Source of the DNA: Blastocatellia bacterium
Lineage (GTDB): Bacteria; Acidobacteriota; Blastocatellia; Chloracidobacteriales; JADJPF01
Assembly (NCBI GenBank): GCA_016789295.1
Contig: JAEUQL010000214.1
Span: forward strand, 1-6,501
Length of the DNA: 6,501 bases
Reading direction: 5' to 3'
Numbering within the stretch: the first letter of the stretch is position 1; each line of letters begins with the position of its first letter. Of this stretch, positions 1 through 6,433 are shown piece by piece. Under the pieces are notes generated by a model. That model was not told the DNA's origin. It made no database searches and was given only the letters and a program-made list of their open reading frames with translations. Made by a program: the position numbers and the translations under genes.

Positions 1-492
1 CAAGAAGAAGAGGTTGGTCTCAACCTTCAGGTCGATCTTCGAGTTTGTGACAACCCAAAAGAGTTAACCGTTCAAGGGAAGGTAATATTGCCCAAAGGTT
101 CACTTCTCACAGTTGGCCTCTGGAGAAAAGATGGTGCAGAGAACTGGGAAAAGATGGATGAAGAGACAGTAGAAGTAGAGATGGGTGGAAGATTTGTATC
201 TTCTCTCAGTCCTTTCAAAGAAAGTATGAGAGACAATGTTACAGACCTTGAGAGCATGCAGGAGATTTTGAAAAACTCTTATGAAGTGAAAGTAACCAGC
301 CATTTTCGTAACGACAAAGAGCAGCCTCAAAGTGTTATAAAAACTGTAGGTGAAGGTGGTAAGAAGATTGCTGGAGAATGGGTCACAGACCAGGGAGCAG
401 ATGGAAAAGCGATTATATATAGCCAAAAATACCAACTCAACCCATCTGTTCATGGCCCAGCCTGTTTCTCATTCAAGCCCGAAAAGATCTAG
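1..492 (+). CDS. C-terminal part of a beta-rich hypothetical protein (5' end outside window)
   Basis: The frame is open from base 1 with no stop, so the gene begins upstream of the window. The TTG at 88 is an internal codon (Leu in an ILPKGS stretch) and not a likely start. About 163 residues are visible, ending at TAG 490-492. The segment reads as alternating beta strands: a pattern V-x-G-x-V-x-LPKGSLLTVGLWRKDG, then VEVEMGGRF and NSYEVKVTSHF. This resembles a single Ig-like beta-sandwich repeat of the kind found in bacterial exported or surface proteins, where a 'LP-G-x-L-x-V-x-L' strand is followed by 'G-x-F' and 'Y-x-V-x-V' strands. No catalytic motif, membrane segment or cell-wall anchor is visible in this part, and whether it has a signal peptide cannot be seen. 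It converges on the kinase gene with 27 bases between stops. That it is a real gene is well supported; its function is unknown, and the beta-sandwich reading is inference from strand pattern. Confidence 0.8.
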   Translation, partial: QEEEVGLNLQVDLRVCDNPKELTVQGKVILPKGSLLTVGLWRKDGAENWEKMDEETVEVEMGGRFVSSLSPFKESMRDNVTDLESMQEILKNSYEVKVTSHFRNDKEQPQSVIKTVGEGGKKIAGEWVTDQGADGKAIIYSQKYQLNPSVHGPACFSFKPEKI

Positions 493-498
493 TAGTTC

Positions 499-519
499 CC
501 GCACCCATTCCGGGTGCGG
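499..519. terminator. GC-rich hairpin between convergent genes, possible bidirectional terminator
   Basis: CCGCACCC (499-506) and GGGTGCGG (512-519) form a perfect 8-bp stem with a 5-base loop, ATTCC. It lies in the 27-base gap between the stop of the + strand gene and the stop of the kinase gene, the usual place for a shared terminator. Neither side has a convincing T-run directly after the stem, so it is not a textbook intrinsic terminator. It could work with Rho, or simply protect 3' ends. Confidence 0.55.
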
Positions 520-2973
520 CTACACTGCTGCTTCCAGTGCAGCCTCTAAATATTTCATAAACTCTGCAACAGTCTGTATACGTCTGTTTTTGTCTGGTTC
601 GAGTGCGCGAGAAATAGCTTCACTAACTGATGGATGTATCTTTAACGATGGATGACTAAGATGGATAGGTTTTACAGGAGTGAGCATTGCCGCTCGTTGT
701 AATACTTGTTGAAGAGGTGTAAGTCCATTGATATTGAAAGGTAGAGAGCCTGTGAGCATCTGGTATATGACTAGCCCCAGACTGAAGATATCAGAAGATG
801 GTTCAAGGTCTGGATCGCCCGCCGCTTGTTCTGGTGACATATAGGCTGGTGTGCCAACCACTATCCCTTTCAGCGTCTCCTCGCCTTTGATTTTGAGCGA
901 GCGGGCTATACCAAAATCGAGTACTTTGACCAGTTCAGGTCGGTTAGGTCTGCTTGATACCATCACGTTCTGAGGTTTGAGGTCACGGTGCACTATACCA
1001 GCTTGATGCGCTGCATCTAGTGCGTCACATATCTGCAAAGTTATATTGATGGCTCTTCGTTGAGAGAATGGCTGAGTAGAACTCCCTTTTGGATGAACTA
1101 GATCTGCCAAAGTCTTGCCTTCTATATACTCCATAGCTAGATAGAAAAGCTTTGTACCTAACTCTCCATAATCATAAATGGTTACGCTGTTGGGATGGTT
1201 GATGCTTGAAGCCATCTTAGCTTCACGACGAAAAAGCTTGATAGCATCTGGATTGAGAGCTGTTTGTGGAAGAAGTACCTTGACAGCAGAGAGACGCTCC
1301 AAATGTATGTGCCTTGCTTTGTAGACCATTCCCATACCACCTTCACCAAGTTTGGCAAAACAACTGTACTGTCCAATGGTGATAGGAGGCATTGCTTGAT
1401 CAGGTTTGTCTGTCTTGGCATCTGGGATCTCTACAACTATGAGATTGTGTCCATCAAACCTGCAGAACTTCTTTGAAATAGGGTAGTCTGTATTACACTT
1501 TGGACACGTCTTTTTACTGGTAGCTTGGTCAAGTTCTTGAAATGATGGAGAGTCTTTAGTTGCAGGTGGTTTTTCAGCAAATATCGCTTCTGTCAGCTTG
1601 CTTCCATCTTGAACACAGAACTGAGCCGTTATTGGATACTCTTTTCCACAAGCTTTGCAGAGCTTTGCTGTTTTAGGTTCATCCTTTGCGGTTACTTCTG
1701 TGGTTTTTTTAGCTGGTTTGATGATAGGTATAGTCTTGAGCCATTTGTCTTCTGTATGTCCTGGCTGTACTGGAACAACCTTCTCTATAGAACTTTCTAC
1801 AAGAGCTTTTTCAGGTCTGTTTTGTAGCCTATTTTGTGCCTTCTTCTTTCTTTGCTGCATAACAATTGCTGCTGCAGTAACTGAGCTAGACAATAGAAAG
1901 ATAGCTACAAAAGCTACTATCAGATATTTGTTAGTTGAACTTGTTGGTACCGGAGTTGGCTCAGGTACAGGCACTGTGGGTGCAGGTTGAGGAGGTAATG
2001 GAATATCTTTTGACTTCGATCCACCAGCTTCTTTTGGTTCTGTAGCTGGTTCAGAACTTGGTTCTGTAGCTGGCTGAGAAATAGTTGGAGATTGAGTAGG
2101 TAGAGTCTGCTTTCTGAATGAGAAAAATATTACAGAAGCAGAGACAACTATTAGTAGAATTAGAGTTAGTAATACTGCTAGGCCAATAAAAATTACTCGC
2201 TTTGAAGTAGGTGAAGAACTACTACTAACTGGTAACTCATTAAACTCTTTAGATTGAACTGCTGCAGGTTGAGCTACCGTATATGCTGGTGCTGGAGCAG
2301 ATATGACTGGAGTTGGGGAAGGTAAAGGTCTTGTTTTTGGAGCCGCCATGGTTATGGCATCAAAAGGAGATGCTGCCCTAGAGGATACAGCAGGTGCTGC
2401 TGATCTCAAGGTTGGAGTGTCAAATAGAACGGCTGGTGTCCTACTGCTTTCTAGACCTTCAATAGATGCTTCTAGCTCTTTTCTGAAGTTGCTGTAAGAA
2501 TTGGGTCTTGACCCTACATCGCCTATGGCTCTAAGGACAACCTCTTCAACTTTTTCAGGAATTTCAGGTCTCAGAGTTCTTAGTGGCAGTGGCTTTTCAA
2601 GAAGTTGCTGTACTGCAAGTGCTGCCAGTGATGATGCAGTAAATGGAACGCTAGCAGTTAGAAGTTCATAGAGTATAACTCCTATACTGTAGATATCTTG
2701 AGGTTCACCTGTCTTCTGCTGCTCTGCTGTTTCAGGTGAAAGATAAGAGACTGCTTCGGGACTGTCTATTGAACCTACTTCAACTTTTACAACTCTTTCA
2801 GATATTTGGCTTTGATTTTCTATCCGAATATTGTGTGGATAGATCACTCCATCACTCTGACCTTTATTGCGAAGAATTTCAACTGCGTCACAGAGCGAGC
2901 AGGCAAGCCTGACCGAACGGACTACCTCTAGTGGTAATTGTGTGCGAATAATCTTGGAAAGAGTTTCTGCCAT
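520..2973 (-). CDS. Membrane-anchored Ser/Thr protein kinase with N-terminal pseudokinase C-lobe and two zinc ribbons
   Basis: This 817-residue protein is predicted to phosphorylate Ser/Thr on protein targets at the inner face of the membrane. Domains in order: residues 1-175, a degenerate kinase C-lobe (SYLSPE 76-81, DIYSIG 93-98, YELLT 102-106); 176-257, a Ser/Thr/Pro/Ala linker; 261-285, membrane helix 1; 286-348, a Pro/Glu/Thr-rich loop; 350-372, membrane helix 2, followed by RKKK (375-378), which fits an inside C-terminal half; zinc ribbons at 439-460 (C439, C442, C453, D456) and 490-511 (C490, C493, C504, D507); 532-812, a complete Hanks-type kinase. The complete kinase has GEGGMG (543-548), ATP-binding K565, helix-C E584, HRDLKPQN (662-669), DFG (686-688), GTPAYMSPE (707-715) and DIFSLG (728-733). 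It is an RD kinase, so activation-loop autophosphorylation (T700 or T708) is likely. The ATG at 2973 is chosen because an in-frame TAG lies two codons upstream; no clear Shine-Dalgarno sequence is seen. Targets are unknown. Confidence 0.95.
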   Translation of the reverse strand: MAETLSKIIRTQLPLEVVRSVRLACSLCDAVEILRNKGQSDGVIYPHNIRIENQSQISERVVKVEVGSIDSPEAVSYLSPETAEQQKTGEPQDIYSIGVILYELLTASVPFTASSLAALAVQQLLEKPLPLRTLRPEIPEKVEEVVLRAIGDVGSRPNSYSNFRKELEASIEGLESSRTPAVLFDTPTLRSAAPAVSSRAASPFDAITMAAPKTRPLPSPTPVISAPAPAYTVAQPAAVQSKEFNELPVSSSSSPTSKRVIFIGLAVLLTLILLIVVSASVIFFSFRKQTLPTQSPTISQPATEPSSEPATEPKEAGGSKSKDIPLPPQPAPTVPVPEPTPVPTSSTNKYLIVAFVAIFLLSSSVTAAAIVMQQRKKKAQNRLQNRPEKALVESSIEKVVPVQPGHTEDKWLKTIPIIKPAKKTTEVTAKDEPKTAKLCKACGKEYPITAQFCVQDGSKLTEAIFAEKPPATKDSPSFQELDQATSKKTCPKCNTDYPISKKFCRFDGHNLIVVEIPDAKTDKPDQAMPPITIGQYSCFAKLGEGGMGMVYKARHIHLERLSAVKVLLPQTALNPDAIKLFRREAKMASSINHPNSVTIYDYGELGTKLFYLAMEYIEGKTLADLVHPKGSSTQPFSQRRAINITLQICDALDAAHQAGIVHRDLKPQNVMVSSRPNRPELVKVLDFGIARSLKIKGEETLKGIVVGTPAYMSPEQAAGDPDLEPSSDIFSLGLVIYQMLTGSLPFNINGLTPLQQVLQRAAMLTPVKPIHLSHPSLKIHPSVSEAISRALEPDKNRRIQTVAEFMKYLEAALEAAV
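2034..2073. repeat. 16-bp direct repeat (period 24) in the Pro-rich loop of the kinase
   Basis: TTGGTTCTGTAGCTGG occurs at 2034-2049 and again, identical, at 2058-2073. In the kinase frame this encodes two PATEP-containing units in the stretch between the two membrane helices (about residues 301-313). It looks like a small in-frame tandem duplication that lengthens the flexible loop, a site where copy number may vary between strains. Confidence 0.75.
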
Positions 2974-2990
2974 CAGCTAAATAATACAAT

Positions 2991-3034
2991 AGATCTGACT
3001 GCAGAGAAGCAGGAATCTTTCTGCAATCAGATCT
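2991..3034 (-). terminator. Long hairpin between pit and kinase gene, likely pit terminator or leader structure
   Basis: AGATCTGACTGCAG (2991-3004) pairs with CTGCAATCAGATCT (3021-3034). This gives a 14-bp stem with one imperfect position, which is a C-A mismatch on the + strand but a G-U wobble in the - strand transcript. The loop is 16 bases. In the - sense the stem is followed by the T-rich ATTGTATTATTT. In the + sense it is followed by a T-rich stretch with a run of Ts before 3050. It lies 14 bases past the pit stop and only 17 bases before the kinase ATG, so it could terminate pit transcripts or modulate read-through and translation of the kinase gene. Confidence 0.6.
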
Positions 3035-3047
3035 AAGTATATTTTTT

Positions 3048-4502
3048 TTAGATAAAGAGGCGAATCAGTAGGAAGATAATCCCGGAAAGAAGCATTGATG
3101 CAGGAAGTGTGAAGAGCCAAGCCATAGCAATCTTCTTTACTGTCCCAGATTGCAAACCAGACTTCTGAGCTACCATAGTTCCCGCAACGCCAGATGAGAG
3201 AACGTGGGTTGTGCTAACAGGTAGACCAATAACTGAAGATATACCTATCATGCTCATTGCAACCATCTCTGCCGATGCCCCTTGAGCATAGGTAAGATGG
3301 CTCTTTCCTATCTTCTCTCCAACAGTAACAACTATTCGTTTCCATCCAACAGTAGTTCCTATTCCGAGAGAGATAGCAACTATCACAAGTACCCAGGTTG
3401 GAGCGTAGTCGGTTACTTTGCGCAGTTGTGAACGGTAGAGTTTTACTTCTTTGAGTTTCTGTTCAGGTAGCGGTAGAGCTTTTGCTTTCTCCATCTTTGC
3501 AAGCGATGTGTCTATTAAAAGAATATCTTTTCTAAGCTCCCATCGGTCATCACCTGAAAGCTCACGAAGTGATTTCTTACCATCTAGAAGCGTCTGAATA
3601 TCAGCAAGCTCTGCTTTTATCTCGGCAAATTGTGAATTTGAAGTTGGAGGCAATTTGAGAGATGCAACAGTGGCTTCTTGGTCTCTATAAAGAGCAATGT
3701 TTTCTTGTAATAGATAGTCAAGCTTGCGAGCAGCTTCTACACTATTTTCTATCTGGTTGCTGTTGTAGTTCAGATTGATTGCAAAGTTTGCTGGAATAAT
3801 ACCTATTAAGATAAGCATTATTAGACCAACACCTTTTTGCCCATCATTTGAGCCGTGAGCAAAACTGACTCCACTGCAGGTTGAAATAAGTATTGCTTTG
3901 ATCCAGGTTGGAGGTCTTGACTCTCCTTTTGGTGCTTCGTGAAGTTCGGCATTTGTCACTAGCTTCTTTGAAATTGTCAACAAGATCGCTGCACAAGTGA
4001 AGCCAAGCAGTGGTGAAACAAGAAGCGAAAGTCCTACTTCTGCGGCCTTGCCCCAGTTGACACCATCACCAAATGTGTGGCCAGGAAGGAGTGAGTTTGC
4101 TAGCCCTACACCAAGGATAGCCCCTATTAGTGTGTGTGAACTTGACGCAGGAAGTCCATAATACCAAGTGCCAAGATTCCATATTATTGCTGCAAGCAGT
4201 AGTGCAAAGACCATTGCAAGCCCACCACTGGAACCTTTAGCTACCAGAAGTTCAGCCGGAAGTAGATTGATGATGCTTAGTGCTACAGCAATTCCACCAA
4301 AAAATACTCCTGCAAAATTGCATATTCCAGAAAGAATAACTGCTGTCCAGGCTTTCAAAGAGCGCGTGTATATGACTGTAGCGACTGCATTTGCTGTGTC
4401 GTGGAATCCATTAACAAATTCGAATCCACAAGCGATGGCGAGAGACATTAAGAGGAAAATAAACTTTATACTATCGACAGAACTATCAAAAAGTCCTTCC
4501 AT
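3048..4502 (-). CDS. pit: Inorganic phosphate transporter, PitA type (PiT/SLC20 family)
   Basis: This 484-residue polytopic inner-membrane protein imports inorganic phosphate. Characterised PitA homologues are low-affinity proton symporters that carry neutral metal-phosphate complexes such as MgHPO4. Both halves of the family's inverted repeat are present: FVNGFHDTANAVAT (29-42) and LPASSSH (117-123) in the first half, FAHGSNDGQKGVG (214-226) and LPVSTTH (427-433) in the second. A hydrophilic, Lys/Glu/Leu-rich, helix-prone insert of about 120 residues (roughly 245-366) separates the halves, as in enterobacterial PitA, and length and C-terminal sequence also follow PitA. The start chosen is ATG 4502, which has GGAG five bases upstream. 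An in-frame TTG at 4526 would add eight residues but sits in the T-run of a terminator, so it is rejected. No PhoU-like DUF47 partner gene is adjacent. Function is secure at family level; the coupling ion is inferred. Confidence 0.95.
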   Translation of the reverse strand: MEGLFDSSVDSIKFIFLLMSLAIACGFEFVNGFHDTANAVATVIYTRSLKAWTAVILSGICNFAGVFFGGIAVALSIINLLPAELLVAKGSSGGLAMVFALLLAAIIWNLGTWYYGLPASSSHTLIGAILGVGLANSLLPGHTFGDGVNWGKAAEVGLSLLVSPLLGFTCAAILLTISKKLVTNAELHEAPKGESRPPTWIKAILISTCSGVSFAHGSNDGQKGVGLIMLILIGIIPANFAINLNYNSNQIENSVEAARKLDYLLQENIALYRDQEATVASLKLPPTSNSQFAEIKAELADIQTLLDGKKSLRELSGDDRWELRKDILLIDTSLAKMEKAKALPLPEQKLKEVKLYRSQLRKVTDYAPTWVLVIVAISLGIGTTVGWKRIVVTVGEKIGKSHLTYAQGASAEMVAMSMIGISSVIGLPVSTTHVLSSGVAGTMVAQKSGLQSGTVKKIAMAWLFTLPASMLLSGIIFLLIRLFI

Positions 4503-4507
4503 AGATA

Positions 4508-4511
4508 CTCC
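4508..4511 (-). promoter_or_regulatory. Ribosome binding site of pit (decides the start)
   Basis: GGAG on the - strand lies five bases before ATG 4502. It supports this ATG over the in-frame TTG at 4526. Confidence 0.7.
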
Positions 4512-4523
4512 ATATCTAAAGGG

Positions 4524-4549
4524 CAAAAAAATACGGGCTTAAAAGCCCG
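4524..4549 (-). terminator. Intrinsic terminator after corA, just ahead of pit
   Basis: On the - strand CGGGCT and AGCCCG (4549-4544 and 4539-4534) form a 6-bp GC-rich stem with a four-base loop; one further A-T pair could form if the loop closes. It is followed at once by TATTTTTTTG (4533-4524). This is a textbook Rho-independent terminator in the direction of corA and pit transcription. It lies about 110 bases past the corA stop and ends about 20 bases before the pit ATG. On the + strand a T-rich stretch (4553-4563) follows the same stem after a few bases, but no + strand gene feeds into it. Confidence 0.85.
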
Positions 4550-4659
4550 CCCTGTTGTTTTTTCTCTATTCTTCATGTTTTTAATCTGTGTGCACATTTC
4601 CTAGTTCGATAATATATGGAGACAGTGGGAAAGGATTAGTAAACTTATTGTAAAATCTC

Positions 4660-5742
4660 TCAGTCTTGTTTTTGTACCTCCCTTTTTTTAAATCTTGTCC
4701 CAATCCATCCGAGTCGCATAAATACGGCTATCAATATCAATGCAACGAGAAACATAACCACTAATACTATGAAATAGCCTGTTTTTGCCCTCAGTTCAGG
4801 CATGTTTTCAAAATTCATTCCATATACGCCAGAGATCAAAGTAAGTGGGAGAATAATTGTAGAAACTACCGTAAGCACTCTGGCAATGTCACTAGTACGG
4901 TTTGCTGCTTGTACTTGAAAACCTGAAATAATACCATCGAGCAAGTCTCGCGAAGAGTCTATAGAATCTCTAACAGAGAGTGTGTTTTGTAGCATTTGTG
5001 AAAATGAAGTTCGAGCTTCATCACTAATAAACTTATTACGCTTTGTCACTATTACCATTAGAACTATTTGAAGGCTGTTGACCATCTTTTTGAGTGTTAG
5101 TATATTTGCTGCTGCAGTAGATACTTTGCTTGCAGCGTCTTTGTGTGTTCCAGAAATTACGGATGTTTCTAAAGAGTCTAGAAAATTGTCATTTGCAAGG
5201 TTGAGGTGTGCATAATCATATAGACAACGATTCATCAGCAGAAAGGCAATAAACCCAGGTGTTTTTCCTGCAAGCTTGAAATTTTCAGCACACGACACTT
5301 TTACTTCTTCGACTACTTCCATGGGTGATTGATGGTAAGTGATTATATAGTCCTGACTGATTACCAGAATCATCCTTACAAACTCTATCTCTTTAAGTTT
5401 TAAGGATGTATCAAGATGGCGTTCTGGATAGGCTACTTCATATATATAGAAAGCAAGACAGTCAAACCGTTCAACTATTCTTGGAAGAATCTCAGGCTTG
5501 TTAAAGTCGTTGACAAGCAGAAGATCTACTTCAACCAAGCGTAGCACTTCGTTTAGTGCTTCTATGTTAGCTCCTTCTATATCTATCCAGGAGAAGACAT
5601 CGAGATCGGTCAACTCTCTGTGCAGTTCATCGCAGCCAAAGTACCTTACAGAATAGTCTCTACGATTGAAGCTAACACCGTGAAATATGGCTTCCTTCTC
5701 TATCTTCTCAATACTGGATAGTTCACCAATCGACTTGTTCAT
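4660..5742 (-). CDS. corA: CorA-family magnesium (divalent cation) channel/transporter
   Basis: This 360-residue protein is predicted to form the pentameric CorA channel for Mg2+ (possibly Co2+ or Ni2+) uptake. The signature loop YGMNFENMPEL (307-317), with GMN at 308-310, lies between two C-terminal membrane helices (about 289-307 and 322-342), followed by a basic tail (RFKKR, 350-354). The cytoplasmic N-terminal part has the expected 'WIDIEG' strand (52-57), a helix ending in DFNKPEI (79-85), and a long helical stalk (about 140-288). Length is normal for the family. ATG 5742 is the start; the Shine-Dalgarno is weak (AGG very close to the ATG). The upstream gene's TAG ends only nine bases before, which suggests translational coupling. 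A terminator follows at 4524-4549. Residues that separate Mg2+ from Zn2+-exporting relatives cannot be assigned by eye, so substrate is inferred from the family. Confidence 0.95.
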   Translation of the reverse strand: MNKSIGELSSIEKIEKEAIFHGVSFNRRDYSVRYFGCDELHRELTDLDVFSWIDIEGANIEALNEVLRLVEVDLLLVNDFNKPEILPRIVERFDCLAFYIYEVAYPERHLDTSLKLKEIEFVRMILVISQDYIITYHQSPMEVVEEVKVSCAENFKLAGKTPGFIAFLLMNRCLYDYAHLNLANDNFLDSLETSVISGTHKDAASKVSTAAANILTLKKMVNSLQIVLMVIVTKRNKFISDEARTSFSQMLQNTLSVRDSIDSSRDLLDGIISGFQVQAANRTSDIARVLTVVSTIILPLTLISGVYGMNFENMPELRAKTGYFIVLVVMFLVALILIAVFMRLGWIGTRFKKREVQKQD

Positions 5743-5751
5743 ACCTAAGAT

Positions 5752-6348
5752 CTAGTCTCTAAAAATACTTGGTGGAATGCCACGTCTACGCCCTTCCTCT
5801 GCAAGATCTTCTATCTTATAGAGCAGATTATCAAGTCTGGAAGGCTTTCTTTCGACATTTCTAGTGTTGACAACAGCAAGCCTTGAACGCTTCCCGTTTT
5901 TAACTGTTTTTCTTCCATCGGGTACATAAACTTGACGCTTTTCTCTTTCTACCAAGGGTCTCTTTTTTGCTTCTTCAATTACTTCAAGCCTAAGTTTTAC
6001 ATACTGCTTGCGAAACTCTATATCTTCAAACTTTGGTGTTTTAAACCCGATGCTTTTTCCTTCCGACTGTAACTGCTCTAACTGTTCTTTCTGCTGTTTG
6101 GCTTCAATTCTCAAAGTGATGTTGCGCTCATCAAAGCCTTGTTTCAGTTTCAAGTTTTCTACTTCTAAGAGCTTGTCGTGCAGCTTTTGACGCCAAAGCT
6201 TTTCTTGTCCACTGTTTGTCGGTTCAATAACCGATGTAGTTGTTGTTGGATATTCTAGATCATCCATAGTAAGGCTTTTGCTCTTTTGCTGTGCATTGGC
6301 ACTAAAATTTATAACTATTATTAGCATTAAAAAATAGAATATTCTCAT
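5752..6348 (-). CDS. Small exported, charged coiled-coil protein of unknown function
   Basis: This protein of 198 residues is not one I recognise. It starts with a clear Sec signal peptide: Arg2, a hydrophobic core FYFLMLIIVINF, and an ANA cleavage site before QQ (about residue 19). No lipobox Cys is present, so it should be released to the periplasm or outside. The mature part has a Thr-rich stretch (TTTTS), then a Lys/Glu/Gln/Leu-rich helical segment (about 50-100) that looks coiled-coil, and a strongly basic C-terminal third (KRPLVEREKR, GKRSR, EERGRRRG-like content). The start chosen is ATG 6348, with AAGAGG six bases upstream; an earlier in-frame ATG at 6384 lacks a ribosome site and would put 12 polar residues ahead of the signal peptide. 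It ends nine bases before corA and is probably in the same operon. A link to CorA function is only suggested by position. Confidence 0.8.
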   Translation of the reverse strand: MRIFYFLMLIIVINFSANAQQKSKSLTMDDLEYPTTTTSVIEPTNSGQEKLWRQKLHDKLLEVENLKLKQGFDERNITLRIEAKQQKEQLEQLQSEGKSIGFKTPKFEDIEFRKQYVKLRLEVIEEAKKRPLVEREKRQVYVPDGRKTVKNGKRSRLAVVNTRNVERKPSRLDNLLYKIEDLAEEGRRRGIPPSIFRD

Positions 6349-6354
6349 CTTTAA

Positions 6355-6360
6355 CCTCTT
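6355..6360 (-). promoter_or_regulatory. Ribosome binding site of the exported protein gene (decides the start)
   Basis: AAGAGG on the - strand lies six bases before ATG 6348. No comparable site precedes the earlier in-frame ATG at 6384, so this site fixes the start that gives a normal signal peptide. Confidence 0.7.
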
Positions 6361-6405
6361 ATTGAATCTTATTGTAATCGACATATAGCAGACTGATTTC
6401 TGGCC

Positions 6406-6433
6406 TCTATAAAGACTAATGCTGGTTTGGCAG
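6406..6433 (-). promoter_or_regulatory. Candidate promoter for the exported protein-corA unit
   Basis: On the - strand CTGCCA (6433-6428) and TATAGA (6411-6406) are separated by 16 bases and each match four of six consensus positions for the housekeeping sigma factor. A start near 6399 would give a leader of about 50 bases. The match is modest, and the rest of 6349-6501 shows no gene or other structure I can support. Confidence 0.3.

Noticed and set aside
88..90. TTG at 88 as the start of the left-hand gene
   Set aside because: The frame is open back to base 1, and the codon falls inside a beta strand that continues upstream with matching composition.
100..453. Antisense open frame of about 117 codons opposite the left-hand gene
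   Set aside because: It lies opposite a frame with good protein-like composition and has no recognisable domain or ribosome site. It is a shadow frame, as are the smaller ones inside the kinase, pit and the exported protein gene.
520..2973. Possibility that the kinase gene is a fusion or frameshift artefact
   Set aside because: The frame is continuous through linkers, membrane helices and both zinc ribbons. The Pro/Thr linkers look natural, and no stop or frame change is needed to explain the domain order.
4500..4526. TTG at 4526 as the pit start, giving eight more residues
   Set aside because: It lies in the T-run of the terminator at 4524-4549 and has no ribosome site. ATG 4502 has GGAG at good spacing and gives a normal PitA N-terminus.
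4589..4596. TGTGCACA palindrome upstream of pit as an operator
   Set aside because: It is only eight bases with no extended dyad and no second copy at the other promoters, so chance is a sufficient explanation.
484..5756. Recurrent AGATCT words near gene ends (about 485, 2991, 3029, 5748)
   Set aside because: A six-base palindrome recurs by chance, and the flanks differ except within the 2991-3034 hairpin. No dispersed repeat family is supported.
6346..6384. ATG at 6384 as the start of the exported protein
   Set aside because: No Shine-Dalgarno sequence precedes it, and it adds a polar, basic stretch before the signal peptide. ATG 6348 has AAGAGG at six bases.
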